Shown piece by piece: positions 34,410-45,892 of a DNA stretch of 64,000 nt (the stretch's first letter is position 1; each line of letters opens with the position of its first letter). The stretch is taken from NCBI GenBank assembly GCA_024291935.2, contig CM044311.1:20297001-20361000 (forward strand), in the 5' to 3' direction. The translations under genes and the position numbers were made by a program. The notes beneath the pieces were generated by a model. That model saw only the letters and a program-made list of their open reading frames with translations. It made no database searches and was not told the DNA's origin. The stretch is from Okapia johnstoni. Taxonomy: Eukaryota; Chordata; Mammalia; Artiodactyla; Giraffidae.

Positions 34410-35585
34410 AAATCTTTATGGAAGCCACAGCTTAAAAATGTAATGAAATAAAATACTCTTTAGAATATGGTAGATAAAGGTAGAAAACAAAAGGAAAAAA
34501 TCATCGAGCAGGTTGGTAAAATTTGGTTGGGTAAGCTGTTGGGGAAGAAAGCTAACACATTGGCATTCTCTTACAGCACAGATGGTAGGGAGCCAATTCT
34601 AGTCATGTTGATTTGCTGGTCCAATAATTTTCCTAGTGAATTAACTTGAAATAACTTCCTACACAGTCTTTAAAGAACCAGTACCCAATTGCTTCTTGCA
34701 AAACATGTAAGATAAAAACAGGCAATTCTAAATATTAAAGAAAATGACATACATAAAAATAGCATATTCAAAAAACTCTTTAGAAAATTAATAGTATACT
34801 GAATGTCTTTTAATTTTGATCTAGGCAACATAAATTGAATCATTACTAGGCTCATTTTATTTTTATTTGATATTTTAGAATTATTTCTAAGCTGAAGAAT
34901 ACATTATGTTTTCCTACATAGGTTCAAAAATTAAAGGTTATATTTTTCATGCATGACCAATACAAGTGCAGTATATTTAAAGAAATCAGAAAAATAAAAC
35001 TAAAAGCGACATGGCTTGGAGAAGAAATGTCAAGATGCCAAGGTACTGACAATAACAATACAGTAATAGAATGAGTGACATATACCGTCCTCTTGGCAAG
35101 TGCATTTATCTCAAATTGTCAAGCTAACCAACTGAATTACTCTCTGGGCTCCCAACGTATTATTTAACCCCTAGAAACCCCACAATAATTTTGTTTTCTG
35201 TTAAGTATTAGAAAAGAGTACCACGCAATTTGTAATAATGTGAGGAAACTGGCCCCACATACATACACGCAACCTTATGTATCTAGAATGGATTGAATCT
35301 AGGTAGACTGAAGCCAATCAAAGGAGAGAATCTTAAATTCAATATGAAATCTCTAGAATATGGACAGGAGCAAGATGATGTTTCCTGATTTCTCCGTGTT
35401 TTGAGGCAAACTCATATAAGAATGTTGACAAAGAGGTGTCTCGGGAAGCATGTGCACCGTCTCAATAGGGTCGGGGCTGGCACATTTGGAAAATTTTAAT
35501 GCTGCACTGTTTGCTGGCATTTCTAGATCACAAATTTCCTTATCTTCCACCCTAGCTTTCCCAGCCTGCTTCCCCGGGCATTCAC
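34410..35585. other. Unassigned intergenic sequence
   Basis: The interval 35430-35580 is less AT-rich but matches nothing I know. Short frames here have no family resemblance. Confidence 0.45.
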
Positions 35586-35586
35586 A

Positions 35587-35587
<1 letters not shown>

Positions 35588-35620
<33 letters not shown>

Positions 35621-35665
35621 GTATGTATATATGTATATATGTATATATATGTATATATGTGCATA
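35588..35665. repeat. (TA)n(TATG)n microsatellite
   Basis: A TA run followed by TATG and TATATG units, adjoining the MLT1 flank. Confidence 0.95.
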
Positions 35666-35669
35666 TAAT

Positions 35670-36130
35670 AAATAAAATAAAGAAAGAATGTTGGCAAAAC
35701 TTTTTTGATAGAATTAGTCATTCAAGTGTGATCAGATTTTCTATAAAAACTGGCAGTTATGTGAACAGTTCCTGCTATGGGCTGATATTCATGTCCTAGT
35801 TCTCCCCCACAAATTCTCATGCTGAAGAAATGTGATCCTGTCTGGAGGTGAGACCCTTAGAAGGTGATTAGGTTTACGGGACGTCATAGGGATAGAGTCT
35901 TCAGGATAGGATTAGTTCCTGTATAGGATGAGGAAGAAATCATAACCCTCTGAGGGTATAGAAAGAAGGCAGCCACATACAAGTCCAGCAGGTTCTTGTA
36001 GGCACAAAATCTGCTAGAACTTGAATCTTGGACTTCCCAGCTTCCTGAACCATGACAAAGAAGTGTCTTTTAGTTAAACTGCCCAATCAATGCTTATTTT
36101 GTTGTAGCAGCATCATATTATGGTTAGTTC
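35670..36130 (+). mobile_element. MLT1-type (ERVL-MaLR) LTR with upstream flank
   Basis: From about 35773 ('tgctatgggctgatattcatg') the sequence follows an MLT1 LTR: 'gtctggaggtgagaccct', 'aaggtgattaggttt', 'tcttggacttcccagcttcc' and a terminal 'gttgtagcag'. The ~100 bp before it are shared with the MLT1 fragment at 24231 and may be internal MaLR sequence. Confidence 0.7.
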
Positions 36131-36284
36131 TGTAAATAAGTCTTTCTATAACTAGACGCATAAATACCTTGAAATTGTAAACTACTAATATATGGCTGAA
36201 TTAAATTGCCTAGAAATATCCTTATATGTAGTCTATTAGATGACAATACAGTTTGCACACATTTAGGTAGTATTTAAAATTTCC

Positions 36285-36425
36285 CAAAATGCTTTTATAT
36301 ATTTAACCTCATTTTGCACCTTCACACTGTCATTGTGAAAATCTTTAACATATCTAATTTCCTGATAAAAACAACTGAGTCTAGAGAAGACAAGAAGTTA
36401 GTAAAGTCACAAAGCAATGTACATT
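36285..36425 (+). mobile_element. Probable MIR fragment
   Basis: 'gcttttatatatttaacctc' then 'aactgagtctagagaagac' and 'agtaaagtcacaaagc' follow the MIR consensus order at low identity. Confidence 0.5.
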
Positions 36426-36429
36426 TGAT

Positions 36430-36834
36430 ATTTTGCACACATTGAATATTGATATACACCTTTTATACCTTGAGCCTGCATTGATTTTCTAGCCAATGAA
36501 GTTACTTATTAGTAAAATTATCTTTTTGAGACTATGTCATCAAATAATTATACTGATTATTTTTAGTATATTTCACATTTATCATAACTAAATAATAATG
36601 GTCAATTAGTTAAAAAAAAATGTCCAGTGCTGCTCACCTCTCCTTGTTGAATTTAATCTTTAAAAACAGTTTAAGTGGGATTCTGGTAGCCAATGTTTTA
36701 AATGAGGTGCTAGTAGACAGATAACAGTTGCTAGAGGGAGGAAGAGACAGACTTCCCGGTAGGTAGAAATTACAAAAGCAATTTAGAGAAAACTGGATTA
36801 CCATTCTTGAACTCTTCAGTTCAATCAAGTGTGA
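36430..36834. other. Unassigned AT-rich sequence
   Basis: Nothing recognised. Confidence 0.5.
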
Positions 36835-37060
36835 TAGAGTGAACATTACCCCTCCCCCCAAAATTCAGGCTTTAATATTTGCATTGTATGAATGCTACAT
36901 AAGGTGATAAAGTCTTTATAGAGGAGATTAAGTTATAAAACTTGAGATGGGAAAATTATCTTAAATTATCTATGTGGCTCCTTCACCCATCACGGGTATC
37001 ATTGTAAGAAAGAGGCAAAGGTGTATTTAACACAGGAAAAGACCACGTGAAGATGGATCA
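36835..37060 (+). mobile_element. Ancient mammalian repeat, family not assigned
   Basis: 'gagattaagttataaaactt', 'gagatgggaaaattatctta' and 'gaccacgtgaagatgg' follow a familiar old mammalian interspersed repeat whose name I cannot assign from memory. Confidence 0.4.
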
Positions 37061-37184
37061 GAGAAAGATCTTTTCTCTGGACCCTCTGGTGATAGTTGAT
37101 AAAGAGCAGAAATTTCCCACAATTATTTAAAATAGTGATTAAAGAAGACTTGGAACAAATTTAGTTACATTTTCTAAGCCCCTG

Positions 37185-38205
37185 TTTGTTGTTGTTGTTG
37201 TTTAGTCGCTCAGTCATGTCTGACTCTTTGAGACTCCATGGACTGCCGCACAAAAGGCTTCCCTGTCCTTCACTATCTCCTGGAGTTTGCTCAAACTCAT
37301 GTCCATTGAGCTGATGATGCCATCCAACCATTTCATCCTCTGTCGCTCCTTTCTCCTCCTGCCCTCGATCTTTCCCAACATCAGGGTCTTTTCTAATGAG
37401 TGAGCTCTTCCTATCAGGTGGCCAATATATTGGAGTTTCAGCCTCGGCATCAGCCTTTCCAATGAATACTTGGAATTGATTTCCTTTAAGATGTGCTTCC
37501 CTGATAGCTCAGTTGGTAAAGAATCCACCTGCAATGCCGGAGACCCCAGTTTGATTCATGGGTTGGGAAGATCCGCTGGAGAAGGCATAGGTTACCCATT
37601 CCAGTGTTCTTTGGCTTCCCTTTTGGCTCAGCTGGTAAAGAATCCACGTGCAATGCAGAAGACCTGGGTCCAATCTCTGGGTGGGGATCCCCCCTGAAGA
37701 AGAGAAAGGCTACCCATTCCAGTATTCTGGCCTGGAGAACTCCATGAACTATAGTTCACGGGGTCACAAAGAGTTGGACAGAATTGAGCAGCTTTCACTT
37801 TCACTTTCCTTTAGGATTGACTGGTTTGGTCTCCTCGCTGTCCAAGTGACTCTCAAGAGTTTTCTCCAGCACCACAATTTGAAAACATCAATTCTTCAGT
37901 ACTCAGCCTTCTTTATGGTCCAACTCTCACATACATGAATGACTGCTTTAAAAACCATATCTTTGACTAGATGGATCTTTATTGGCAAAAATCCTAGATT
38001 TTTGATGTTGAGTTTTAAACCAGCTCTCCTCTTTCACCCTCATCAAGAAGCTCTTTAGCTCCTCTTCACTTTCTGTCATTAGAGTGGTGCATTTGTATAT
38101 CTGAGGTTGTTGATGTTTCTCCTGTCAATATTGATTCCAATCTGTGATTCATCCAGCCTGACATTTTGCACGATATACTCTGCATACATGTTAAATAAGC
38201 AAGGA
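37185..38205 (-). mobile_element. BovB LINE 3' portion, split by Bov-A2 and internally deleted
   Basis: Antisense BovB beginning at a (TTG)n-fronted terminus. It is interrupted by a SINE at 37493-37805 and resumes at 'attgactggtttggtctcc'. About 200 bp is deleted near 37990, where the text jumps from the 'ggatctttattggcaaaa' stretch to the region before YADD. It ends at 'gttaaataagcaagg'. Confidence 0.9.
37493..37805 (+). mobile_element. Bov-A2 dimeric SINE nested in BovB, 12-bp TSD
   Basis: Two tandem sense Bov-tA-type units, each starting 'cttccct...gctcagttgg/ctgg', in the opposite orientation to the host BovB. It is flanked by ttcctttaagat (37481-37492) and ttcctttaggat (37806-37817), and the BovB text is otherwise continuous. 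Confidence 0.9.
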
Positions 38206-38337
38206 GGAAATATGATCCTGTTGAAAGGACATAGTACTTTTTGCCTCATTATATTTTGACTTTTTTGTGTAAATTTATTAAATTTATGGGATAATAATAA
38301 TAAAAATAAAATATATGTCATAGTAAACTTTTTTTGG

Positions 38338-38455
38338 GGGGGGTGGGGGTCTATGCCACATGGCTTGCTGTATCACAGTTCCCTGACCAGGAACTGAACC
38401 TGGGCCACAGCAGAGGAAACCTGAAATTCTAACAACTAATCCACAAAAGATCCCC
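38338..38455 (-). mobile_element. CHR-type tRNA-derived SINE
   Basis: 'tatgccacatggcttgctg', 'agttccctgaccaggaactg' and 'aacctgggccacagcag' give the antisense of the cetartiodactyl CHR SINE head. A G-rich run precedes it. Older than the Bov-tA copies. Confidence 0.65.
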
Positions 38456-38459
38456 CCAA

Positions 38460-39640
38460 ACATATCTTAAATAATATTATTTTCCTTTTCTAGATGCTGG
38501 AAAGGAAGGAGACAGCATCTCTGAAGAATACATTTAAATTATGGACTATGTATACTCTGGTCTCACACTTTGGTTTGACTTCCCTTACCTTCAGTAATGT
38601 TAGTTTTGAGAATTTTTCTAGATGTGAGTAAAAGATAATGAAGAGCTCATTAAAACTGTACTGTCTACAAATTTCAGTTGGTCTACAAATTTACTATAAG
38701 AATAACGTGTCTTATATTTTTATCTAACTGGATGTAATACATCTAGTTCCTACTTTGCCTAATGATGATTTACATTACCAGTAAATTAACATCTCCTTTT
38801 CTTCCCAGAATTATGTCTAACATCCAGTGGTGATGGGCAAAGGGGATTGGCAAGTGGGCTCCACCCAGTGCTCTGTAATCTGTTCTTGCTGGAATTCTCT
38901 GAGACATTCGTGACCCAGCCAGGCTTTGATCATTTGTCCATGCATATCACCAGTGTAGCACTCTTCTCCATTTCTAATGACTTTCACTACTATTTGTGGA
39001 TACATGGACATCATTCTGCTGTTTCCTTACCAACACACTGGGATAAAGGAAATCCCAAGATATTATTTAAGGGTTCTGCTAGTTTCATGCTACACTCAGG
39101 AGCTTGAGAAGAATTTTGTTTTTCAAGGTCATGTTGGAGAATGGAGAATTGGTGAAAACATCTCAGGGATATCTGCATTTCCACTCAGAAAAAAGGGACA
39201 AACAGGGAAACATACACTCTGTCTGTAAATACTCTAAATTTTATATGGCCTTTTTAATCTTTCTGGTTTATCCCCTCTTAGGAAGCAATCCCCTTTGTCA
39301 GACACCCACTATATCTATTCATTTTTTGTTTCTGTTCTGACTTTCCTCTTTGACAGCCTAGGAAACAATGATCAAGTGCATGAGGTTCAGAAGTTTTTGC
39401 TTAATTGCTCACATAGTCTCTTACTTTTATATATTGTTCAGGCACAAGAGTCCTTTTAAGGTTTTTCTTGTGCTTGGACTTTTGATATGTGAAAGCAAGA
39501 AAAAAAAAAGATTTATCCTTTCTTGTAATATCATCTTTTTCCTGAGTCAAAAGTAAACCTAGTAATTTCCTAACTAGACGACACATACACAGGATAAAAA
39601 TAATTTTATAAAATAATCTTACAACAAAATATATTGGTTA
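38460..39640. other. Unassigned segment with short antisense frame
   Basis: At 38817-39014 the minus strand has a 65-codon frame of ordinary amino-acid composition, containing KVIRNGEECYTGDMHGQ and EHWVEPTC, ending at a stop. I do not recognise it. It could be a processed-pseudogene fragment or chance. The rest is unassigned. Confidence 0.35.
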
Positions 39641-39652
39641 ATATTTTTGAAA

Positions 39653-39834
39653 GTGAAAGAAAGTGAAAGTCGCTCAGTTGTGCCTGACTTTGCGACTCCA
39701 TGGAATTCTCTAGGCCTGAATACTGGGGTGGGTAGCCTTTCCCTTCTCCAGGGGATTTTCCCAACGCAGGAATAGAACTGGGGTCTCCTGCATTCCAGGG
39801 GGATTCTTTACCAATTAAGTTTTCAGGGAAGCCC
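39653..39834 (-). mobile_element. Bov-A SINE with 13-bp TSD
   Basis: Antisense copy bounded by aatatttttgaaa on both sides (about 39640-39652 and 39835-39847). An internal deletion shortens the middle. Confidence 0.92.
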
Positions 39835-39847
39835 AATATTTTTGAAA

Positions 39848-40287
39848 TATCATACTATTCCCTAAGACAAGCTGTTTATTTGAATTTAAACACATGTCTG
39901 ATGATAAATGAGTGTATATGTGTGGGAGAAGTAAAGAATGATGCCAGAAATTGGTACTCACTGTGAAGGGAAAGGGTAAGTTGTGATCCCTGATTGAAGG
40001 CTACAGTTTTGAAATACTTAGAGCATTGAACTCTCTTTCCTTCTTTTGTCTTCACACTTATAGTTAGTCACCAGAGAAGAAGTGCTGAGGTAGAATGCTG
40101 TTCCTCGTACCATGCTGAGTCCCATGAACAAGGATGGCAAAGTGTGGACCCAGAATGATGAGGAATCACATTGTTAACGAGGCTCTGAAGGGAATGAAGA
40201 TAATAAGCTTGAAGTGAAGCCATGTTGCTGCTAGTTATTGCACAAATGTGGAAAGCTACCCCTACAGTCATACTGTCAAACTCCATG
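39848..40287. other. Unassigned sequence
   Basis: Nothing recognised. Confidence 0.5.
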
Positions 40288-40500
40288 GCGGTGGTAGTTT
40301 AGTTGCTAAGTTGTGTCTGACTCTTGCGACCCCATGAAATGTAACCTGTCAGGCTCCTCTGTCCATGGGATTTCCCAGGCAAGAATACAAGAGTGGGTAG
40401 CCATTTCCTTCTCTAGGGCATCTTCACAACCCAGGGATAGAACCCAGGTCTTCTGCACTGCAAGTAGATGCTTCTCTGGCAGAGCTACCAGAGAAGCACT
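40288..40500 (-). mobile_element. Bov-tA/Bov-A SINE
   Basis: Nearly full-length antisense copy with tail 'tagtttagttgctaagttg' and head 'agagctaccagagaagc'. Confidence 0.9.
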
Positions 40501-41147
40501 TAGATGTTCAACATCTGGTTTAAAAAAGAAAAAAAAAAGACTATGAAATAAATTCAGTGCTGACATAAAAGTTGTAACACAGTATACACAGTAAGAATGG
40601 TGGTAAAGTCTTTGTTAAAATTAAAAAAATGAGGTCACTAGAGAAATCTCAATTAAGTTGGGCTTTGAAATTAATATAAGTCTATCAGAAGAACATTTCA
40701 AAAAGACTTTGAGTCTTTGGTAATGGAATGTGCAACGACTGACTTTTTTTTTTTTTACTTTATATATTCAATAAGCTTAAAATAACATCTACATTGAAAG
40801 ATTGTCTTAGCATTACATTTAATTCTTTATGTGAAGAGACCTTATAAATTATAAAGGACTGTACTTAAGGTATTATTAATTCTGTCACTTTTTAATTAAG
40901 TTTTCAATGTTTTGCAAGTTTTCTCTCTCAGATTTTGATGACCTGTATCACTTCAAAGTGATTCACTTAGAACTTATTCTATTTCTATGTAAAGTTGTAA
41001 AAGATGATCTCAAAAAACTAAAATTTTTCATTCTACCAATCAAAATACACTAACAATTAAATGTTCTGTTTATAGAAATGTTTTGATAAACTAAAAATTA
41101 TAGACAAAATTTCTTATGTTTCTACACTTTAAAATATAATTCTCTTT
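40501..41147. other. Unassigned AT-rich sequence
   Basis: Contains A- and T-rich tracts (about 40520-40540 and 40744-40756). Nothing else is recognised. Confidence 0.5.
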
Positions 41148-41274
41148 TTCTTTCTTTTTTTGGCCATACTGTGTGGCACGTGGAATCTTAGTTCTTTGAC
41201 TAGGGATTGAATTTGTGCCCTCTGCTTTTGAAGCATGGAGTCTCTACCACTGGACCTCCAGGGAATTCCCTAAG
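41148..41274 (-). mobile_element. CHR-type tRNA-derived SINE
   Basis: 'tttggccatactgtgtggca', 'cttagttctttgactaggga' and 'ctaccactggacctccaggg' read as an antisense CHR SINE, about 125 bp, diverged. Confidence 0.8.
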
Positions 41275-41675
41275 GCATAATTGTTTATAAAAATGGAAAG
41301 TTAAGATACTCTACTATTTAAAGGTAATGATGTATTTATATTTGTATTACATATTCATTCATTCTACAATGAAGTAGAGTTAGACATTTTCAATTCCTAT
41401 TTTTCTAGGCTGCTATAAATTGATTATATATGAATCCAGAGGTTATCTTATTCAATTCTCTTCTCAAATAAGGAGTCCATCATTTGTATATATGGTCAGA
41501 ATATGATTATTCATCTTGTACTTAAAATTTGCAATAAATTGTCTGTGGTGATAATGGCATTGTGTTATTTTTCTTAATCAAAAGTGAATAAAATTCTACA
41601 TTTCAAATGTTTTTCAAGTTACATATACTATATTACTGAAGAAATTATTGAAACCTGTTGATCATGTACAGATAC
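41275..41675. other. Unassigned AT-rich sequence
   Basis: Nothing recognised. Confidence 0.5.
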
Positions 41676-41677
41676 AA

Positions 41678-42318
41678 ATCATGGCAAATAGATGAGAAAA
41701 CAATGGAAACAGTGAGAGACTTTATTTTCTTAGGCTCCAAAATCACTGCAGATGGTGATTGCAGCCATGAAATTAAAAGATGCTTGCTCCTTGGAAGCAA
41801 AGCTATGACAAACCTAGGCAGCATATTAAAAAGTAGAGATGTTACTTTGCCAGCAAAGGTCTGTATAGTCAAAGCTATGGTTTTTCCAGTAGTCATGTAT
41901 GGATGTGAGAGTTGGGCTATAAAGAAAGCTGAGCACTGAAAAATTTACGCTTTTGAACAGTGGTGTTGGAGAAGACTCTTGAAAGTCCCTTGGATTGCAA
42001 GGAGATCAAATCAGTCAATCCTAAAGGAAATCAACCTTGAATATTCATTGGAAGGATTGATGCTGAAGCTGAACCTCCAATACTTTGGCCACCCGATATG
42101 AAAGAGTTGACTCATTAGAAAAGACCCTGATGCTGGGAAAAATTGAAGGCAGAAGGAGAAGGGGATGACAGAGGGCAAGAGGGTTGGATGGCATCACTGA
42201 CTCAATAGACATGAGTTTGAACAACCTCTGGGAGATATTGAAGGACAGGGAAGCCTGGCGTGCTGCAGTCCATGGCGTTGCAGAGTCAGACACGACTGAG
42301 CAACTGAACAACAGCTGA
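41678..42318 (+). mobile_element. BovB LINE 3' end
   Basis: Sense BovB from the post-YADD region to the terminus 'gactgagcaactgaacaacagctgac'. The frame to 41939 reads SWQIDEKTMETVRDFIFLGS and onward through [18 protein letters not shown], then a TGA. Later parts are out of frame. Confidence 0.93.
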
Positions 42319-42437
42319 CAGTGTATAATTTTTTTCCATTTTGAATTTTTGGATCTCATCAGTCACAATTATATATTTAGCATATGATATGTCATTTACC
42401 CTCAAGCTTTGTAACAGTAGCAGAGTCCAACAACAAC

Positions 42438-42556
<119 letters not shown>

Positions 42557-42754
42557 TTCTCTTCTTTCCTGCAAGGACAACCAGGAAAAGCCATAGATAG
42601 ACTCTAAGGGAGGGTCATAGTCTACTCCAGAATTAGTTAACATGGTAGAGCAGCTCCTTCACACTCTGAATGAGTCACCTAAAAGGAAGACAGCCAAGAT
42701 TCTTAATCTTCACCTCTAGCAAATGAAGACTCCTAAGCAAAACTAAAACCCTTT

Positions 42755-42812
42755 TACTCTCTGCAGTTGTTGCAAAGAGCCAGGACATTGGAGAAGAGAT
42801 TACTACACATGT
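42755..42812 (+). pseudogene. ERV gag nucleocapsid zinc-knuckle remnant
   Basis: In one frame the DNA reads CSCCKEPGHWRRDYYTC from 42762. The CX2CX4H spacing and the GHW shared by class I retroviral nucleocapsids are present. The final zinc-binding Cys position is Tyr, and no open gag frame surrounds it. Confidence 0.75.
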
Positions 42813-42959
42813 AAGCACTTGTCTCCTTCAGCCCTCTAACCAGCCTTTCTAACATCCTCCTCATTCTCAATAGTTGGACTCTAAGGAACTAGGGAAGCTC
42901 TTTCCAGTCCTTTCTCTTAACTGGCTTGAGAAAATCCTCCGGACTGGGGAGTAATTTCT

Positions 42960-43230
42960 CCCAGTCCTATTTGACACTGAAGTCACCCTCTCAATGCTCA
43001 ACCCCACTACGATAAAACAGTCCCTGCCCTTGGGTACTGAAACAGTTCAAATAGTGAGGCTTTCTAACTAACATCAAAAGATTCCTGTCTCTGAACCTAT
43101 TCCCTTTTGTTCAGGCCCTTTGAGAGATACACACCACTCTTCCTAATTCTTCCACCCCCATCAAGACATTTTAGCGAAATATCATGCTGGAATTTCTTTC
43201 TCCCAAAAGAGAAAAATAATTCTAGAATTG
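42960..43230 (+). pseudogene. ERV protease remnant
   Basis: LFDTEVTLSML (from 42967) sits where the retroviral aspartic protease active site would be, with the usual DTG changed to DTE. About 70 codons later ILARYHAGISFSQKRKI resembles the C-terminal protease region. The frame has an in-frame stop and differs from the nucleocapsid frame. Confidence 0.65.
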
Positions 43231-43330
43231 GTCAGTAGTCACTAAAGTAGCTCCAGTGTATTAAATGGCCTTCAACATTTGTCATTTGTTCTGCCTCTGA
43301 TAGTGAGTGTATGTGTGTGTGTGCATACAC

Positions 43331-43533
43331 AGTCATGTCCTGCCCAACTCTGCAATCCTATGGACTATAGCCCACCAGGTTCCTTTGTCCATGGAATTCT
43401 CCAGGCAAGAACAGTGAGTGTGTTGCCATTTCCTTCTCCAGGGAATTTTCCCAACTGTGGGATGGAACCGGGTCTCCCATGTCTTTCACATTGGCAGGCA
43501 GATTCTTTGCTGCTGAGTTACTGGGGAAGCCCA
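43331..43533 (-). mobile_element. Bov-A SINE inserted in the ERV relic
   Basis: Antisense copy ('gactatagcccaccaggttc', 'gaattctccaggcaagaac', 'ttactggggaagccc') preceded by a (TG)n run at 43306-43323. Pol-like sequence resumes right after it. Confidence 0.9.
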
Positions 43534-43559
43534 GTTCTTGAACTACTGATCAACAGTAC

Positions 43560-44300
43560 CTACTGAATCAGCAACCACTTTTCTTATGGGCAACATCTCC
43601 AAGTGATGTCAGCAAAATTCACAAAAAAATCTTCCATTAGATTCAAATGAAAATCTATCCCTCAAAGCCTCTTCTCAAAATTGATCATTATCCAATGAAT
43701 AAAGAAGGCCTTCAAGACACAAACTTAATAAAAGAAGACTGCAATAAGTTCAACACCTCATTATCACTTTCCTCAGTCTTAGTAATTCTCCTCTTTTATC
43801 AGTGGGAAAATCTAAGGATTGAGGATAGAATTTTATCCATGACATCAGAGCAATAAAAATAATTGCTATTTCTCAACACCCTGTTCCTCATAACTTAACA
43901 TATTGGTAATATCCATTCTTAACAAAAATAGATTATTTACTGTAATTGATTTATAAAGCATAGTCTTTAGCATTCTGGTTGAAGGACCTACTCAATACCA
44001 TGTTGTCTTCAGTCGGGGCAAAAAACAATTCACCTGGACAGAAAGCCTCATAAGAAATAAGAGAGTACTTATTTCTCACAAATCCTAAGGCTGATCCAAA
44101 TGATATAAAATTCTGTTGCTGTTCTACTGTGCTGCAGTATGTTAACAATTTTCTTCTTTGCTCTTCTTCTCAAGCCTCCTCATAGGGGGACTAAATCCTC
44201 TTGTTAAAGATTTTAGACTTAAAGGGACATAAGTTTTCCCAAAAATAAAGGAAAGAAATTGTAGTTTATTCAAACCCAGGTTTGATATTTAGGGCATCTG
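43560..44300 (+). pseudogene. ERV pol (reverse transcriptase) remnant
   Basis: N-terminal RT text is readable at about 43650-43730 (KIYPSKPLLKIDHYPMNKEG). A palm-region segment follows near 43832 (HDIRAIKIIAISQHP), then an FTVIDL stretch near 43935. The catalytic box appears as LQYVNNFLL with YVNN at 44138-44149, in place of an aspartate pair. Segments are in different frames with stops between. Assignment to class I is by overall resemblance. Confidence 0.75.
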
Positions 44301-44420
44301 TTATCAAAACAAGGGCTATACCTATATCCAGGTAGATTTCATGATGTTCCAAGTTTCCTAAAACCAAAAGCTGCTGCGAAAAACAACTGTGAGTTTTCTT
44401 AAGCTAAATAGTTATTGCCA

Positions 44421-45050
44421 AAACTGTCTTCCAAATTTCTCTCATGTCCAAGTCCCTGTGTGTTTTGTTAAACAATAACAATTTTCATCCTATTTTATAG
44501 GAAAACACAGGCCTTCAAAGCCTAAAAGGGCAGTATGAAGAACCTACCTGCTCTTGGGCATCAAAGTTATTAGATTTCTGCTTGATGTGTGTCCTGAAGC
44601 TTTGATTCCTTGCCCTAATATAACTGTGCCTTGAACATACTTGCTATGGCATGATGTCCCTCTGTCTCTGAGGATTTTTTTTTTAAGATCCACAAAGCAA
44701 AAAACTATGCAATAGGCTGAAAGAATCTTTTTTTATCTTAATTATGGACTTTTATCTCTTCTGGGTCATTCTAAGGGATTGTGTATCTGTTTCTTCAAAT
44801 ATTAGTAGGTATTTACCAATCTCTAGCTTTTAAAACCTTGAGCTCCAAGAATAAAATTCCTTTGCTGAATTGATGAGACAGGCTCTACTCTCTCACTTAT
44901 GCTGTTTCTTAACATCATTAAAGAAGAGGAAATGATTTCTACCCCCTTCCTTGGGATAAGGAAGGGGAGTTTAAGGGGTGTGGGCCCTGAAATAGGGCAA
45001 TGGGTGTCCTCTGGCTTAGGGTTGCTTAAGATCTAGTATGTAAGCAACAT
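44421..45050. other. Possible distal ERV sequence, otherwise unassigned
   Basis: Composition resembles the ERV body (less AT-rich than the flanks), but I cannot point to a motif. No LTR boundary was seen. Confidence 0.35.
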
Positions 45051-45051
45051 T

Positions 45052-45256
45052 TGGGACTTCTCTGGTGGCTCAGATTTTAAAGAATCTGCCTCCAGTACAG
45101 GGAACCCAGGTTCAATCACTAGTTCAGGAAGATCCCCTGGAGATGGCGATGGCCACCAACTCCAATATTCTTGCCTGGAGAATCTCATAGGCAGAGGAGT
45201 CTGATGGGCTAGCCCATGGTGTTGCAAAGAGTCAGACATGACTGGGAGACTAAGCA
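45052..45256 (+). mobile_element. Bov-tA SINE
   Basis: Full-length sense copy ('gggacttctctggtggctcag' to 'gactgggagactaagcac'). A short (GA)n run follows at 45307-45325. Confidence 0.92.
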
Positions 45257-45592
45257 CAAGGTCTAGCATAAGGAAGCCTCGTGAACCCTGTCTAAAAGAG
45301 TCAATCAGAGAGAGAGAGAGAGAAAGCATTTTTACTAATGAAGAAGCAAAAATCCAAGTTTTCTCTGTACTACGTAGGTTAGCCTGTGCTAGATGAGGCT
45401 GTCGTCAAGGGCATTCCATGTAGGAGAACTGCCTAAGGAATGAAAAGCCCTGATAATAAAGCAAATCTCCAGAAGCACAGGGACTGAAGAGTAATAGAAT
45501 GCAGTTATTGGAGGGAGTACCGTCAACCTCATGATAATTGCAACTGATAGTTGCCAGTAAGAAAATCTAGGAGAAACTCACAAAGGCATTCT

Positions 45593-45700
45593 AGCTCAGT
45601 GCTTTCTAAATGATATTGTGCATACAAACCATCAGAAGATCTTGTTAAAATATAGGATTTGAATCAGTAAGCTGTAGCAAAATCCAAGGTGAGGCTGATG
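45593..45700 (+). mobile_element. MER5A-like hAT-Charlie relic
   Basis: 'gctcagtgctttctaaatg' at the start, then 'cttgttaaaatataggattt', 'gaatcagtaag' and 'gaggctgatga' follow the order of the MER5A nonautonomous DNA transposon, with a probable internal deletion. Confidence 0.6.
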
Positions 45701-45892
45701 AGAAAGTTGGTAGAAGAAAGAGCTAGCTTTAAGTAGCCTCAACACCCAGCAGACATCCACACCAGATCTTGCTTCATAAAGTGTATGCCTCTGTTTCTGC
45801 TGTCCTCTCTCCCTCAGTGCGAAATACAAGTTGTTGAAAGGTAGGAAAGAAAAATAAAGAGAGAGAAAAGATGACCATTGACAATATTTGTC

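Larger units (their letters stand above)
42640..44420 (+). mobile_element. Class I (gammaretrovirus-like) ERV relic, gag-pro-pol
   Basis: Three retroviral landmarks occur in the right order on the + strand: a nucleocapsid zinc-knuckle remnant (about 42762), a protease active-site remnant (about 42973), and RT segments from about 43600 to 44150. They lie in different frames with many stops, and a Bov-A SINE interrupts them. I found no LTR or env. The element is long dead. Outer boundaries are uncertain; similarity may continue toward 45050. Confidence 0.75.
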
